From Fundidesulfovibrio agrisoli (GTDB lineage Bacteria; Desulfobacterota; Desulfovibrionia; Desulfovibrionales; Desulfovibrionaceae): a DNA stretch of 64,000 nt. Positions 54,654 to 63,158 of the stretch are shown here, in pieces. Each line of letters opens with the position of its first letter. The stretch's first letter is position 1. The DNA lies in the NCBI RefSeq assembly GCF_022808715.1, contig NZ_JAKZKX010000010.1, positions 62,001 to 126,000 of the forward strand. Reading direction: 5' to 3'. Made by a program: the position numbers and the translations under genes. Below the pieces are notes generated by a model. That model ran no database searches, was not told where the DNA came from, and saw only the letters and a list, made by a program, of their open reading frames with translations.

Positions 54654-55706
54654 ATGGCGATCTTCAGAGTGCTCACCGAAAAGCTGGCCGGGCTCACGGG
54701 CCTGATGCGCCCCCAGCAGCGCTGGCTGATCGTCATCAACGCCGATCCCGACGCCATCGGCAGCGCCATGGCCCTGCGCCAGATCATCCGCAGCCGCGGA
54801 GCCCAGGCCGACATCGCCCACGTCAACGAGATCTCCCGCCCGGACAACCTGACCATGATCCACAGCCTGCGCATCCCCCTGGCCAGGCTGACCCCGGGCA
54901 TGACCGGCCTCTACCAGCATTTCGCCATGGTGGACTCCCAGCCGCACCACTGCACCGAGTTCCCGCCCCTGGACTACGACGTGATCCTGGACCACCACCC
55001 GCTGGACCCCAGGCACCCCGTGCAGGCCAAATACGTCGAGATACACCCGGAGTACGGCTCCTGCAGCGCGTTGCTCACGGAGTACCTCTACAACCTGGGC
55101 ATCGTCCCGGGGAAGCTCCTGGCCACGGCCCTGCTCTACGCCATCAAGACCGACACCATGACCTTCGAGCGCCACTTCTGCGACACGGACGTGAAGGCCT
55201 TCAGCTACCTCTCCAAGTACGCGGACAAGATGCTGCTGCGGCGCATCGTGCACTCGGATTTCCACCGCCGCTGGCTGAAGTTCTTCTCCCGGGCCTTCGC
55301 CCGAGCGCGCTACATCGGGCGGGAGGGCTTCCTGGCCTACGTGGGCAAGGTGGAAAACCCCGACGTGCTGGTGGTGCTGGCCGACTTCTTCCTGCGGGTG
55401 CACGGCCTCTCCTGGGATTGCATCGCGGGCCAGTACGGCGACAAGCTGGTGGCCGTGATGCGCTCCGACGGCCTGCGGCGCGACATGGGCAAGAAGGCCC
55501 ATGCCTGGTTCGGGGACTACGGCAGCGCGGGCGGGCACATGATGGCGGGCCGGGCCGAGATGGACATCGCCCGGCTGGACGGGCGCGACCCGGAGCAGTT
55601 CCTGCTGGCGCGCCTCACCGGGCGGGCCAACCCGTCAGGCGCGGGCCACCGGGCCGCGAAGGAGCACCCGGTCCAGGCGCAGAGCGAGGGGAGACAGGCC
55701 CCATGA
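54654..55706 (+). CDS. DHH-family phosphoesterase
   Basis: A 350-residue member of the DHH/DHHA1 family that includes RecJ, NrnA and GdpP. Motif I is INADPDAIGSAMAL near residue 30, motif III is VILDHHP near 106, and the DHHA1 domain ends with SAGGHMMAGRAEMDI, the substrate-binding glycine-rich motif. Such enzymes degrade nanoRNA, pAp or cyclic dinucleotides. There are no membrane or PAS segments, so it is closer to NrnA than to GdpP. The stop overlaps the HD-GYP start (ATGA), so the two are coupled. A link to pGpG or nanoRNA breakdown after c-di-GMP hydrolysis is attractive but is inference. Confidence 0.88.
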   Translation: MAIFRVLTEKLAGLTGLMRPQQRWLIVINADPDAIGSAMALRQIIRSRGAQADIAHVNEISRPDNLTMIHSLRIPLARLTPGMTGLYQHFAMVDSQPHHCTEFPPLDYDVILDHHPLDPRHPVQAKYVEIHPEYGSCSALLTEYLYNLGIVPGKLLATALLYAIKTDTMTFERHFCDTDVKAFSYLSKYADKMLLRRIVHSDFHRRWLKFFSRAFARARYIGREGFLAYVGKVENPDVLVVLADFFLRVHGLSWDCIAGQYGDKLVAVMRSDGLRRDMGKKAHAWFGDYGSAGGHMMAGRAEMDIARLDGRDPEQFLLARLTGRANPSGAGHRAAKEHPVQAQSEGRQAP

Positions 55707-56707
55707 ACCCTGTGCACAAGCCCGGCGCGAAGCCCTCCCTGATCTCGCAGCGCGGGGAGGACTACTTCCCCATCCAGCCCAACACCATCCTGCCCGGCAC
55801 GGAGGGCATGTTCGACCTCTACCTCCAGCGCGCCGGGGGATTCGTGCTCTACGCCCGCAAGGGCGAGATCTTCAGCGTGGAGCCCAAGCTCAAGCAGGCC
55901 CTGGATCTCACGGCCTTCTACATCCGCGTGGACCAGCGCTTCGACTACGAGTCCTACCTGGCCAGGAACCTGGGCGCGGTGCTGCTCAACCCCGACATCC
56001 CCGTGGAGGAGCGCTCCCGCCTGTTCTACCAGATCTCCTCGGGCATCATGAAGCAGAGCTTCACCGGCAAGCTGCCGCGCGGCCTGGACGAGAAGACCTA
56101 CCAGGAGCTGCAGACCCTGGTGAAGCGCGGCCTGGCCTTCCTCTCAAAGCCGGGCACGCTGACCAGCCTGTCGGAGTTCCTCTCTCACAAGTACCACACC
56201 TACACGCACTCCCTGAACGCCATGGTGCTGACCATCGCCATGCTGCAGTCCCTGCCGGACGTGGACCGCTCCATCCTGTTCGACGCGGGCCTGGGCGCCG
56301 CCCTGCACGACATCGGAAAGACCGAGATACCCGACGCCGTGCTCAACAAGGCCGGGCCGCTCACCCAGGCGGAGTGGGAGATCGTGCGCACGCACCCCGT
56401 GCGGGCTCTGGGCATCTGCGCCACCATGCCGCTCAACCACGTGACCACCAACACCATCCTCTTCCACCACGAGCGCTGGGACGGCAAAGGCTACCCCGGG
56501 GGCATGTCCGGCGAGGCCATCCCGCTCACGGCGCGGGTGCTGGCGCTGTGCGACGCCTACGACGCCCTGACCTCGGAGCGGCCCTACGCCAAGGCGCTCA
56601 ACCCCTACAAGGCCCTGGCCGTCATGCGCGAGGAGATGCAGGGGGCCTTCGACCCGCAGCTCTACAAACGCCTGGTCTTCGTGCTGGGCAACGCGCGCAT
56701 CGTCTGA
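55703..56707 (+). CDS. HD-GYP domain phosphodiesterase
   Basis: A 334-residue cytosolic protein starting at ATG 55703, overlapping the DHH stop. The N-terminal 140 residues are a separate domain of the DUF3391-like kind or related. The HD-GYP domain (about 150-325) has SHKYHTYTHSLN, the HD pair HDIGKTEIPDAVLNK, HP in RTHPVRAL, and HHERWDGKGYPGGMSGEAI, then LCDAYDALTSERPY. All metal ligands and the GYP motif are intact, so c-di-GMP hydrolysis is likely. Its fusion in an operon with a DHH phosphoesterase suggests a two-step route from c-di-GMP through pGpG to GMP. It ends 7 bases before the 3' end of the convergent chemoreceptor. Confidence 0.9.
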   Translation: MNPVHKPGAKPSLISQRGEDYFPIQPNTILPGTEGMFDLYLQRAGGFVLYARKGEIFSVEPKLKQALDLTAFYIRVDQRFDYESYLARNLGAVLLNPDIPVEERSRLFYQISSGIMKQSFTGKLPRGLDEKTYQELQTLVKRGLAFLSKPGTLTSLSEFLSHKYHTYTHSLNAMVLTIAMLQSLPDVDRSILFDAGLGAALHDIGKTEIPDAVLNKAGPLTQAEWEIVRTHPVRALGICATMPLNHVTTNTILFHHERWDGKGYPGGMSGEAIPLTARVLALCDAYDALTSERPYAKALNPYKALAVMREEMQGAFDPQLYKRLVFVLGNARIV

Positions 56708-56714
56708 CGTTCGC

Positions 56715-59090
56715 CTAGTTCCCCATTCCCCTGATGAGCTCCTCCAGGCTGGCGGCCTGGTTGTCCACGTCGGCCAGCGCGCGGGAGGCCTCCTCCATGC
56801 CTTGCGCCGTGCGGGAGGACACGTCCTCGATCTCGGCCACGGCCTGGCTGGCCTGCATGCTGGCGCGGGCCTGGTCCCCGGCGGCGTGGGCGATGGCCTT
56901 GGCCTGCTCCGACGCGCCTTCCACGATGGAGACGATGCGGCCCAGGTAGTCGCCGGAGGACTGGGCCAGCTCCGTGGTCTCCACGATCTCCTTGGCGGCC
57001 TTCTCCGTGGCGGAGAGGGTGCCGGCCGCGCCGGAGCGGATGGCGTCCAGGGTGGCGCCCACCTCGTGGGTGGCCTGCATGGTCTTCTCGGCCAATTTTC
57101 GCACCTCGTCGGCCACGACCGCGAAGCCGCGCCCGGCATCGCCCGCGCGGGCCGCCTCGATGGCGGCGTTGAGGGCCAGCAGGTTGGTCTGATCCGCGAT
57201 GTCGCCGATCACCTGGAGCACCTTGCCCACGTTCTCGGCCTGCGCGCCCAGCTCGCGCATGCGCTGCTGCAGCTCGAGCACCTGGCCCTGCACCGAGGCG
57301 ATGGACTTCACGGCCGTGCGCACCATGGCCTCGCCCTCCTGGGCGGTGCCGCGGGCGGTCTCGGCGCTCTGGGCGGCCTCCCCGGCCAGGTCGGCCACCT
57401 GCTGGGCCGAGCCGTTCATGGCGGCCACGGCGGAGACCGTCTCGGAGGCGCGCTCGTTCTGGAGGCTGGCGCCCTCGGCGGCCTGGGCGATGCAGCCGGA
57501 GAGCCTGCGCATGGCCTCGCCCAGGCCCACGGCGATGTCCTGGGAGGTGCTGGCCGCCAGGGCCAGGGCGTTGTTGCGCTTCTCCAGCTCGCTCTCGTGG
57601 CGCTTGATGTCGGTGATGTTGGTGAGCACGCCGCAGACGCCGATGACGTTGCCGTCCAGGTCGTGCAGCAGCTCTGAGTCCACCAGGGCGTGGTGGATGT
57701 TGCCCCGGCGTGTGGTGAAGTCGATCTCGGCCTTGTAGGCGCAGCGCTTGTTGTCCAGGCAGTCGGACATGATGGTGGGCTTGGTGGCGTCGTTGCGTAC
57801 CAGTTCGGCCACGGTGAGCCCGGTCCAGGCCTCGGGCTTGCCCTCCACCTCGATGAAGTCCAGCAGCTCCTGGTTGGTGTAGGTCACCTTGCACTCGGCG
57901 TCGGCCACCAGCAGGGGCACCTTGAAGGCCCGCAGCAGGCCCTGGTTGAAGCCCAGGCGCTTGCGCAGCTCGCGCACCATGTCCTGGATGTCCCCCGAAA
58001 GTTCGGCGAATTCGGCACGGCAGTCGCGGGGGAGGGGCGCCTCGAGCTGGCCGTGGGAGACCTTCTCGGCGTAGCCGCGCAGGCTGCGCAACTGGATAAC
58101 GATGCTGCGGCCGATGAGGGCCACCATGGCGCAGGCCGCCAGCACGGCCAGCAGGCTCAGGCCCAGGGCCAGGATGGCGTTGCGCTTGTAGTGGGCCACG
58201 CGCTTGGCCAGCAGGGTGTCGAGCTCCTTGGAGCAGGTGTCCCAGAGGGCCATGTCCGCAACGATGGCCTTGTCGCCCAACGCGGCCAGCTCGTCGCGCA
58301 TGACCCTGCCGCCCCGGTTCATCTTCTCCATGGCCGAGATGAGATCCTTGTTGGCCTTCTCGTAGGCCTGCATGGCGGGAGGCACGTTGCTCTGGAGCGT
58401 GGGGGAGACGCCGTAGAAGTTCTCGTCCTCCTTGATGGCGGTGCCCAGGTCCGCCAGGACGCGCTCCAGGTCGGATTCGCGCAGCATGGCGGTGTACACG
58501 GCCAGGGCGCTGCGTTCGGACAGGCTCAGGTCGCTGCCGCCGGTCATGGGCAGGGCGTCGCGCAGGGCCTTGGCCGTGCGGTCCAGCGTCTGGGGCACGG
58601 CCAGCAGCACCACGTCCATGAGGTAGTAGCTGTCCAGGTCGGGGTCCAGGATCAGGTTGGAGGCGTCGCCCGCGTGGGAGATCATGCCGCGCACGTCCGC
58701 CACGATGGCGTCCAGGGCCATGGGGGTGGCCTTGGGGCCGGCGCTCTTCCAGCCCTGGGCCACCTTGTCCGGGTGGTAGGCTTCGCGCCCGCGCTTGGCC
58801 AGCTCCGCCGGGGTGAACTGGAGGTCCGCCCCGAGCCGCGCCTGGAGTTTGCCCAGCGCTGTGAAGTCCTGGTCCACCTTGGCGGAGGATTTCTCCGCGT
58901 CGGGCAGATGGGCCAGCAGAGAGACCAGCGGGCGCAGGTAGGCGTTGCCCGAGATTTCCAATTCCGCGAAATCGATATCCTTGTTCAGGCCCTGCAGGGT
59001 GAAGTAGGTCAGAACGGCGATGGGCAGCGCGAAAGCGAGGCAGCTCCCGGTCAGCTTGAGCGGGATGCGGGCGTTGGACAAAAACGACAT
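56715..59090 (-). CDS. Methyl-accepting chemotaxis protein with periplasmic helical sensor and PAS
   Basis: A 791-residue chemoreceptor. Helix 1 (about 13-31) and helix 2 (about 305-325) frame a long, mostly helical periplasmic sensor (about 32-300) of the nitrate/methyl-accepting four-helix type. A HAMP-like segment (about 328-385) is followed by a PAS domain (about 390-500; [38 protein letters not shown]). The signalling domain's tip is [44 protein letters not shown]. The combination of a periplasmic sensor and cytosolic PAS allows two inputs. It differs from the CZB receptor elsewhere in the window and lacks a zinc motif. I see no clear sigma28 promoter in the 102-base gap upstream. Confidence 0.92.
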   Translation of the reverse strand: MSFLSNARIPLKLTGSCLAFALPIAVLTYFTLQGLNKDIDFAELEISGNAYLRPLVSLLAHLPDAEKSSAKVDQDFTALGKLQARLGADLQFTPAELAKRGREAYHPDKVAQGWKSAGPKATPMALDAIVADVRGMISHAGDASNLILDPDLDSYYLMDVVLLAVPQTLDRTAKALRDALPMTGGSDLSLSERSALAVYTAMLRESDLERVLADLGTAIKEDENFYGVSPTLQSNVPPAMQAYEKANKDLISAMEKMNRGGRVMRDELAALGDKAIVADMALWDTCSKELDTLLAKRVAHYKRNAILALGLSLLAVLAACAMVALIGRSIVIQLRSLRGYAEKVSHGQLEAPLPRDCRAEFAELSGDIQDMVRELRKRLGFNQGLLRAFKVPLLVADAECKVTYTNQELLDFIEVEGKPEAWTGLTVAELVRNDATKPTIMSDCLDNKRCAYKAEIDFTTRRGNIHHALVDSELLHDLDGNVIGVCGVLTNITDIKRHESELEKRNNALALAASTSQDIAVGLGEAMRRLSGCIAQAAEGASLQNERASETVSAVAAMNGSAQQVADLAGEAAQSAETARGTAQEGEAMVRTAVKSIASVQGQVLELQQRMRELGAQAENVGKVLQVIGDIADQTNLLALNAAIEAARAGDAGRGFAVVADEVRKLAEKTMQATHEVGATLDAIRSGAAGTLSATEKAAKEIVETTELAQSSGDYLGRIVSIVEGASEQAKAIAHAAGDQARASMQASQAVAEIEDVSSRTAQGMEEASRALADVDNQAASLEELIRGMGN

Positions 59091-59192
59091 GTTACGGCTC
59101 CATCCAGAACAGATTTACAAAAACGTCATGGACGGGTGCAATACGACATACGGTTTTTGACAGCAAGCACTTCACGGGGGCATAATCGGGGC

Positions 59193-59915
59193 GTGACGAA
59201 ATCAGAACGAATCACCCCGGAGTACAGGCTCAGGGTTTCGGGCAGGGCCCGCAACGTGCGGCTGGTGGTGGCTCCGGGAACGGGGCTGACAGTTGTGGTG
59301 CCCAAGGGCTTCGACCCGGCGGAGGTGCCCACCATCGTGGCCCGCCGGGCGGACTGGGTGCTCGGCCACCTGGAGCGGCTGCGCGGGCTGGGGCTGGACG
59401 CCCCCAGGCAGGAGCCGCCCCCGGCCTCCATCGAGCTGCGCGCCCTGGGCGAGAGCCTGCCCGTACGCTACCGCACCGGGCCGGGCAAAACGGTGCGCGT
59501 GGCCGGGGACGGGCCCGGCGGCGTGAGCGTGGCCGGGGCCATCGCCGAGCGGGAGCTGGTGGCGCGCGGCCTGAGGACGTGGCTCAAGCGCAAGGCCGCC
59601 CAGGCCCTGCCAGCCTGGCTGGGTGATGAGTCCTCGCGGCTCGGGCTGCCCTGCGGCCCGGTGAGCGTGCGCCTGCAGCGCTCGCGCTGGGGCAGCTGCA
59701 CGGCCAAGGGCGGCATTTCCCTCAACGCGCGGCTGCTGTTCCTGCCGCGTGAGCTGGCGGGTTACGTGCTGGTGCACGAGCTGGCCCACACCGTGCACCT
59801 CAACCACTCTCAGGAGTACTGGCGCTTCCTGGAGGGGCTGCTGCCGGGGGCGGCGGTTCTGGACCGGGCCCTGCGCTCGGCCCGGCGCTACGTGCCCGCC
59901 TGGGCCCAGGACTAA
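59193..59915 (+). CDS. YgjP-like (DUF45) zinc metallopeptidase
   Basis: A 240-residue protein starting at GTG 59193. The YgjP/SprT-like domain has SRWGSCTAKGGISLNARLLFLP (residues about 165-185), then the zinc motif HELAH in LVHELAHTVHLNHSQEYW, with a third His or acidic ligand downstream, typical of gluzincins. The first half (about 1-130) is the usual beta-rich N-terminal part (RNVRLVVAPGTGLTVVVPKGF; RRADWVLGHLERL). Members of this family have been seen near restriction systems and may act on proteins; here no such partner is adjacent. It is divergent from the chemoreceptor. The GTG is preceded by ATCGGGGC, a weak ribosome site. Confidence 0.85.
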   Translation: MTKSERITPEYRLRVSGRARNVRLVVAPGTGLTVVVPKGFDPAEVPTIVARRADWVLGHLERLRGLGLDAPRQEPPPASIELRALGESLPVRYRTGPGKTVRVAGDGPGGVSVAGAIAERELVARGLRTWLKRKAAQALPAWLGDESSRLGLPCGPVSVRLQRSRWGSCTAKGGISLNARLLFLPRELAGYVLVHELAHTVHLNHSQEYWRFLEGLLPGAAVLDRALRSARRYVPAWAQD

Positions 59916-59933
59916 AGCCCGCTGATTGATGAC

Positions 59934-59953
59934 AAACCCCGTCTTCGGGGTTT
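59934..59953 (+). terminator. Rho-independent terminator
   Basis: An 8-bp stem AAACCCCG/CGGGGTTT with a TCTT loop. The T-run is part of the stem; an adequate small terminator of the metallopeptidase gene. Confidence 0.7.
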
Positions 59954-59967
59954 CGAGAGCCGCTGAC

Positions 59968-60050
59968 GGGCGGCGAAGCCGCCCTGCTCCGGGCTCCGCT
60001 GCGCGGAGGGCTGCCGGCAACGCGGCAGCGCGAGGGCTAAAGCCCTCTTT
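59968..60050 (+). repeat. Cluster of four small hairpins upstream of glgB
   Basis: GGGCGGC-GAA-GCCGCCC (59968-59984), CTCCGC/GCGGAG (59994-60008), GCTGCC/GGCAGC (60010-60029) and GAGGGC-TAAA-GCCCTC followed by TTT (60032-60050). The last looks like a small terminator or attenuator 60 bases before the glgB start. The cluster is not an obvious copy of the double-hairpin repeat at 10954. Confidence 0.5.
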
Positions 60051-60110
60051 CCCTGGCCGGTCAATTGGCCTATCCTGCGCAAAGATACCCAGACGCATCC
60101 AGGAGACGGA

Positions 60111-62030
60111 ATGGCCGCAAACGTTACCCACGGCGTGAGCCTGCTCACCGACCACGACATCTACCTTTTCAAGGAAGGCAGCCACTTCAGGCTCTACGAC
60201 AAGCTGGGCTCGCACCCGCTCTGCGTGGACGGGCAGGAGGGCACGCTCTTCGCCGTGTGGGCTCCCAACGCCCGCAAGGTCTCCGTCATGGGGGACTTCA
60301 ACGGCTGGAACACGCGCAGCCATCCGCTCAGCCCCCGCCTGGACAGCTCCGGCATCTGGGAGGGCTTCGTGCCCGGTGTGGGGCAGGGCGCGGTCTACAA
60401 ATACCACATCACCTCGAACAACGGGGGCCAGAAGCTGGAGAAGGGCGACCCCTTCGCCCTGGCCTGGGAGGTGGCCCCCAAGTCCGCCTCGGTGGTCTGG
60501 AAGCTGGACGACTACCGCTGGAAAGACGCCGCCTGGATGGCCAACAGGGAGGAGCGCAACGGCTTTTCCGCGCCCATGAGCGTCTACGAGATGCACATCG
60601 GCTCCTGGAAGCGCCACCCGGACACCTGGCACTCCTACTCCTACCGGGAGCTGGCGGCGGACCTGCCCGGCTACCTCACGGAGATGGGCTTCACCCACGT
60701 GGAGTTCCTGCCCGTGATGGAGCACCCCTATTTCGGCTCCTGGGGCTACCAGACCCTGGGCTATTTCGCCCCCTCCAGCCGCTACGGCACCCCGCAGGAC
60801 TTCATGCACCTGGTGGACGCCCTGCACGCCGCCGGGATCGGCGTTCTGCTGGACTGGGTTCCTTCGCACTTCCCCACGGACGGCCACGGCCTCTCCCGCT
60901 TCGACGGCACCTCCCTCTACGAGCACGAGGACCCCAAGCAGGGCTACCACCCGGATTGGAAGAGCTCCATCTTCAACTACGGGCGCAACGAGGTGCGGGC
61001 CTTCCTGCTCTCCTCGGGCCTGTTCTGGCTGGACCGCTACCACGCCGACGGCCTGCGCGTGGACGCCGTGGCCTCCATGCTCTACCTGGACTACTCCCGC
61101 CAGGAGGGCGAGTGGGTGCCCAACGTCTTCGGCGGCAAGGAGAACCTGGAGGCCATCGCCTTCATGCGCTCCCTGAACGAGGCGGCCTACACCAGCTACC
61201 CCGGCATACAGACCGTGGCCGAGGAGTCCACGGACTGGCCCATGGTCTCGCGCCCGCCCTACCTGGGCGGCCTGGGCTTCGGCATGAAGTGGAACATGGG
61301 CTGGATGCACGACACCCTGGACTACTTCGCCAAGGACCCGGTGTTCCGCAAATACCACCAGGGCCAGCTCTCCTTCTCCATATGGTACGCCTTCAACGAG
61401 AATTTCGTGCTGCCCCTCTCCCACGACGAGGTGGTGCACGGCAAAGGGTCGCTCCTGAACAAGATGCCGGGCGACCACTGGCAGAAGCTGGCGGGCCTGC
61501 GCCTGCTGCTGGGCTACATGTGGGCGCACCCGGGCAAGAAGCTGCTCTTCCAGGGCGCGGACGTGGCCCAGTGGGCCGAGTGGAGCCACGACGGCGAGGT
61601 GGACTGGGGCCTGCTCCAGCACCCCGGCCACGAAGGCGTGCGCCGCTGGATCAAGGACCTCAACGCCCTGTATAAGGCCGAACCCGCCCTGCACGAGCTG
61701 GACTTCGAGCACAAGGGCTTCCAGTGGGTGGATTTCCACGACGCCGAGGCCAGCGTGCTCACCTTCCTGCGCCTGGCGCGCGACCCCTCGGACGTGGTGC
61801 TGGTATGCCTGAACCTCACCCCGGTGCCGCGCGAGGGCTACATCGTGGGCGTGCCTTCGGGCGGGCTCTGGCGCGAGATGCTCAACTCCGACGCGGACTG
61901 GTACCACGGCTCGGGCATGGGCAACGCCGGGGCCGTGGAGGCCCATGCCTTCAAGGCGCACGGTAGGCCCTTCAGCCTGGAGCTGACCCTGCCGCCGCTG
62001 TCGATCATGTTCTTCAAGCCCGCGCCCTAA
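60111..62030 (+). CDS. glgB: 1,4-alpha-glucan branching enzyme GlgB
   Basis: A 639-residue GH13 branching enzyme, in the normal range. An N-terminal CBM48 domain (LFAVWAPNARKVSVMGDFNGWN) precedes the barrel. The catalytic residues are Asp318 (GLRVDAVASM), Glu371 (VAEES) and the Asp in LPLSHDEVVHGKGS. It cuts alpha-1,4 glucan chains and rejoins them by alpha-1,6 bonds to branch glycogen. ATG 60111 follows AGGAGACGGA. With malQ downstream it forms a glycogen cluster; glycogen is a known energy store in Desulfovibrio gigas. glgA and glgC are not in this window. Confidence 0.95.
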   Translation: MAANVTHGVSLLTDHDIYLFKEGSHFRLYDKLGSHPLCVDGQEGTLFAVWAPNARKVSVMGDFNGWNTRSHPLSPRLDSSGIWEGFVPGVGQGAVYKYHITSNNGGQKLEKGDPFALAWEVAPKSASVVWKLDDYRWKDAAWMANREERNGFSAPMSVYEMHIGSWKRHPDTWHSYSYRELAADLPGYLTEMGFTHVEFLPVMEHPYFGSWGYQTLGYFAPSSRYGTPQDFMHLVDALHAAGIGVLLDWVPSHFPTDGHGLSRFDGTSLYEHEDPKQGYHPDWKSSIFNYGRNEVRAFLLSSGLFWLDRYHADGLRVDAVASMLYLDYSRQEGEWVPNVFGGKENLEAIAFMRSLNEAAYTSYPGIQTVAEESTDWPMVSRPPYLGGLGFGMKWNMGWMHDTLDYFAKDPVFRKYHQGQLSFSIWYAFNENFVLPLSHDEVVHGKGSLLNKMPGDHWQKLAGLRLLLGYMWAHPGKKLLFQGADVAQWAEWSHDGEVDWGLLQHPGHEGVRRWIKDLNALYKAEPALHELDFEHKGFQWVDFHDAEASVLTFLRLARDPSDVVLVCLNLTPVPREGYIVGVPSGGLWREMLNSDADWYHGSGMGNAGAVEAHAFKAHGRPFSLELTLPPLSIMFFKPAP

Positions 62031-62097
62031 GGCCGGGCCCGGAACGCCGGAGTGCGGCCAGGGCCGCCTCCACTGTCCGAAACGGCCTGAAGTGACG

Positions 62098-62150
62098 TGG
62101 GATTCCAAAGGGCGAAGCGGGACTTCGTCCTTTGGCCGCCGGAGGGCTTC
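62098..62150 (-). repeat. Dispersed hairpin repeat between glgB and the YkgJ-type gene
   Basis: GTGGGATTCCAAAGG, then CGAAG-CGGGA-CTTCG, then TCCTTTGGCCGCCGGAGGGC. The outer arms CCAAAGG/CCTTTGG and inner arms CGAAG/CTTCG (62105-62135) give a 13-bp stem with one G-T pair. The flanks TGGGATTCCAAAGG and CTTTGGCCGCCGGAGG are identical to the left copy at 8987-9026. It lies in the 179-base gap. Confidence 0.7.
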
Positions 62151-62209
62151 CCCGGCCCGTCCCCGCAACCAGACAGTATACATTTCAGATTCAAGGATTC
62201 ACCGACCCC

Positions 62210-63145
62210 ATGAACGAACTGCATTTCGGCTGCACCCGCTGCTCCACCTGCTGCCGCTCCAGCATCCCGCTGGGCATCGCCGAGGCCCTGGACTACGACG
62301 ACAGCTTCCTGCTGGCCCTGGTCTTCTCCGTGGAGACCTGGAACCTGGACGACTTCTCCAAGAACCGCCCGGCCACGCCCCTGAGCCACGAGGAGCTGCT
62401 CACGGCCCTGGCCTTCCGCAAGGACAAGCTCGCCCAGGATCCCAGCCGGGACATGGTCTTCCGCGTGGGCAAGCTCAAGGCCACGGGGGAGCGTGTGGCC
62501 ACCTTCATCACCGTGGGGGCCTGCGCCCTGGGCGAGCGCGAGGCCGGTGCCGCGCGCTGCGCCGCGCTGGACCCGCGGGGCGAGTGCTCCCTCTACGAGC
62601 GCCGCCCCCTGGCCTGCCGCGTCTACCCGCTGGACCCGCTCTTCCCGGAGATGCTCCAGAACGTGCCGCTGCGCGCCCTGGGCCAGCGCACGGGCTGCGA
62701 CACCTCCGATGACGCGCCCATCCTCTGGCGCGACGGCAAAATCGTCGACCCCGACGCGGCGGCCGCCCTGGCCGCCCGGCAGGAGACCATCCGGGACGAC
62801 TCGCTCTTCCTGCCCTTCTGGGGCCTGGCTTCGGGCAACTTCCCGCCGCTGCCCGGGCTTTCGGAACTGCTGGGCTCGGTGAAGGGCAACGGCAAGGTGG
62901 ACCTGCCCTTCGCCCCGGCCCTGGTCTACCTGGCGGCCGCCGGCAAAATCACGCCCCGGCGCGCAGAAGAGTGCCTTGAGCGCCAGATGGCCCTGGCCGA
63001 TCGGGCGGTGGCGGAGGCCATGGCCCGCAAGGACAAGTCCGAGCGGGCGCGCACGACGGTGCTGCGCAACTGCGTCACGCTCATGGCCGGGCTCAAGGGC
63101 CGCGTGGCCGACGCGGCGGCCGGGCTGGCCGCCATCACGGACTGA
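62210..63145 (+). CDS. YkgJ-family cysteine-cluster protein
   Basis: A 311-residue cytosolic protein starting at ATG 62210. The N-terminal third has the YkgJ-type cysteine cluster (Zn- or Fe-chelating): CTRCSTCCRS near residue 8, VGACALGE with AARCAALDPRGECSLYERRPLACRVYP, the last being the family signature (C-x-x-Y-x-x-R-P-x-x-C-R). The C-terminal half (about 165-311) is helical and unknown. Members are often annotated flagellin N-methylase-like or Fe-S cluster proteins; function is not settled. It sits between glgB and malQ and is probably cotranscribed with malQ, 13 bases downstream. Confidence 0.82.
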   Translation: MNELHFGCTRCSTCCRSSIPLGIAEALDYDDSFLLALVFSVETWNLDDFSKNRPATPLSHEELLTALAFRKDKLAQDPSRDMVFRVGKLKATGERVATFITVGACALGEREAGAARCAALDPRGECSLYERRPLACRVYPLDPLFPEMLQNVPLRALGQRTGCDTSDDAPILWRDGKIVDPDAAAALAARQETIRDDSLFLPFWGLASGNFPPLPGLSELLGSVKGNGKVDLPFAPALVYLAAAGKITPRRAEECLERQMALADRAVAEAMARKDKSERARTTVLRNCVTLMAGLKGRVADAAAGLAAITD

Positions 63146-63158
63146 GGGGAGGGGAGTC

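Noticed and set aside
59202-62183. A 993-codon minus-strand frame opposite the metallopeptidase and glgB
   Set aside because: Shadow frame; the opposite strand has motifs of both families with catalytic residues in place.
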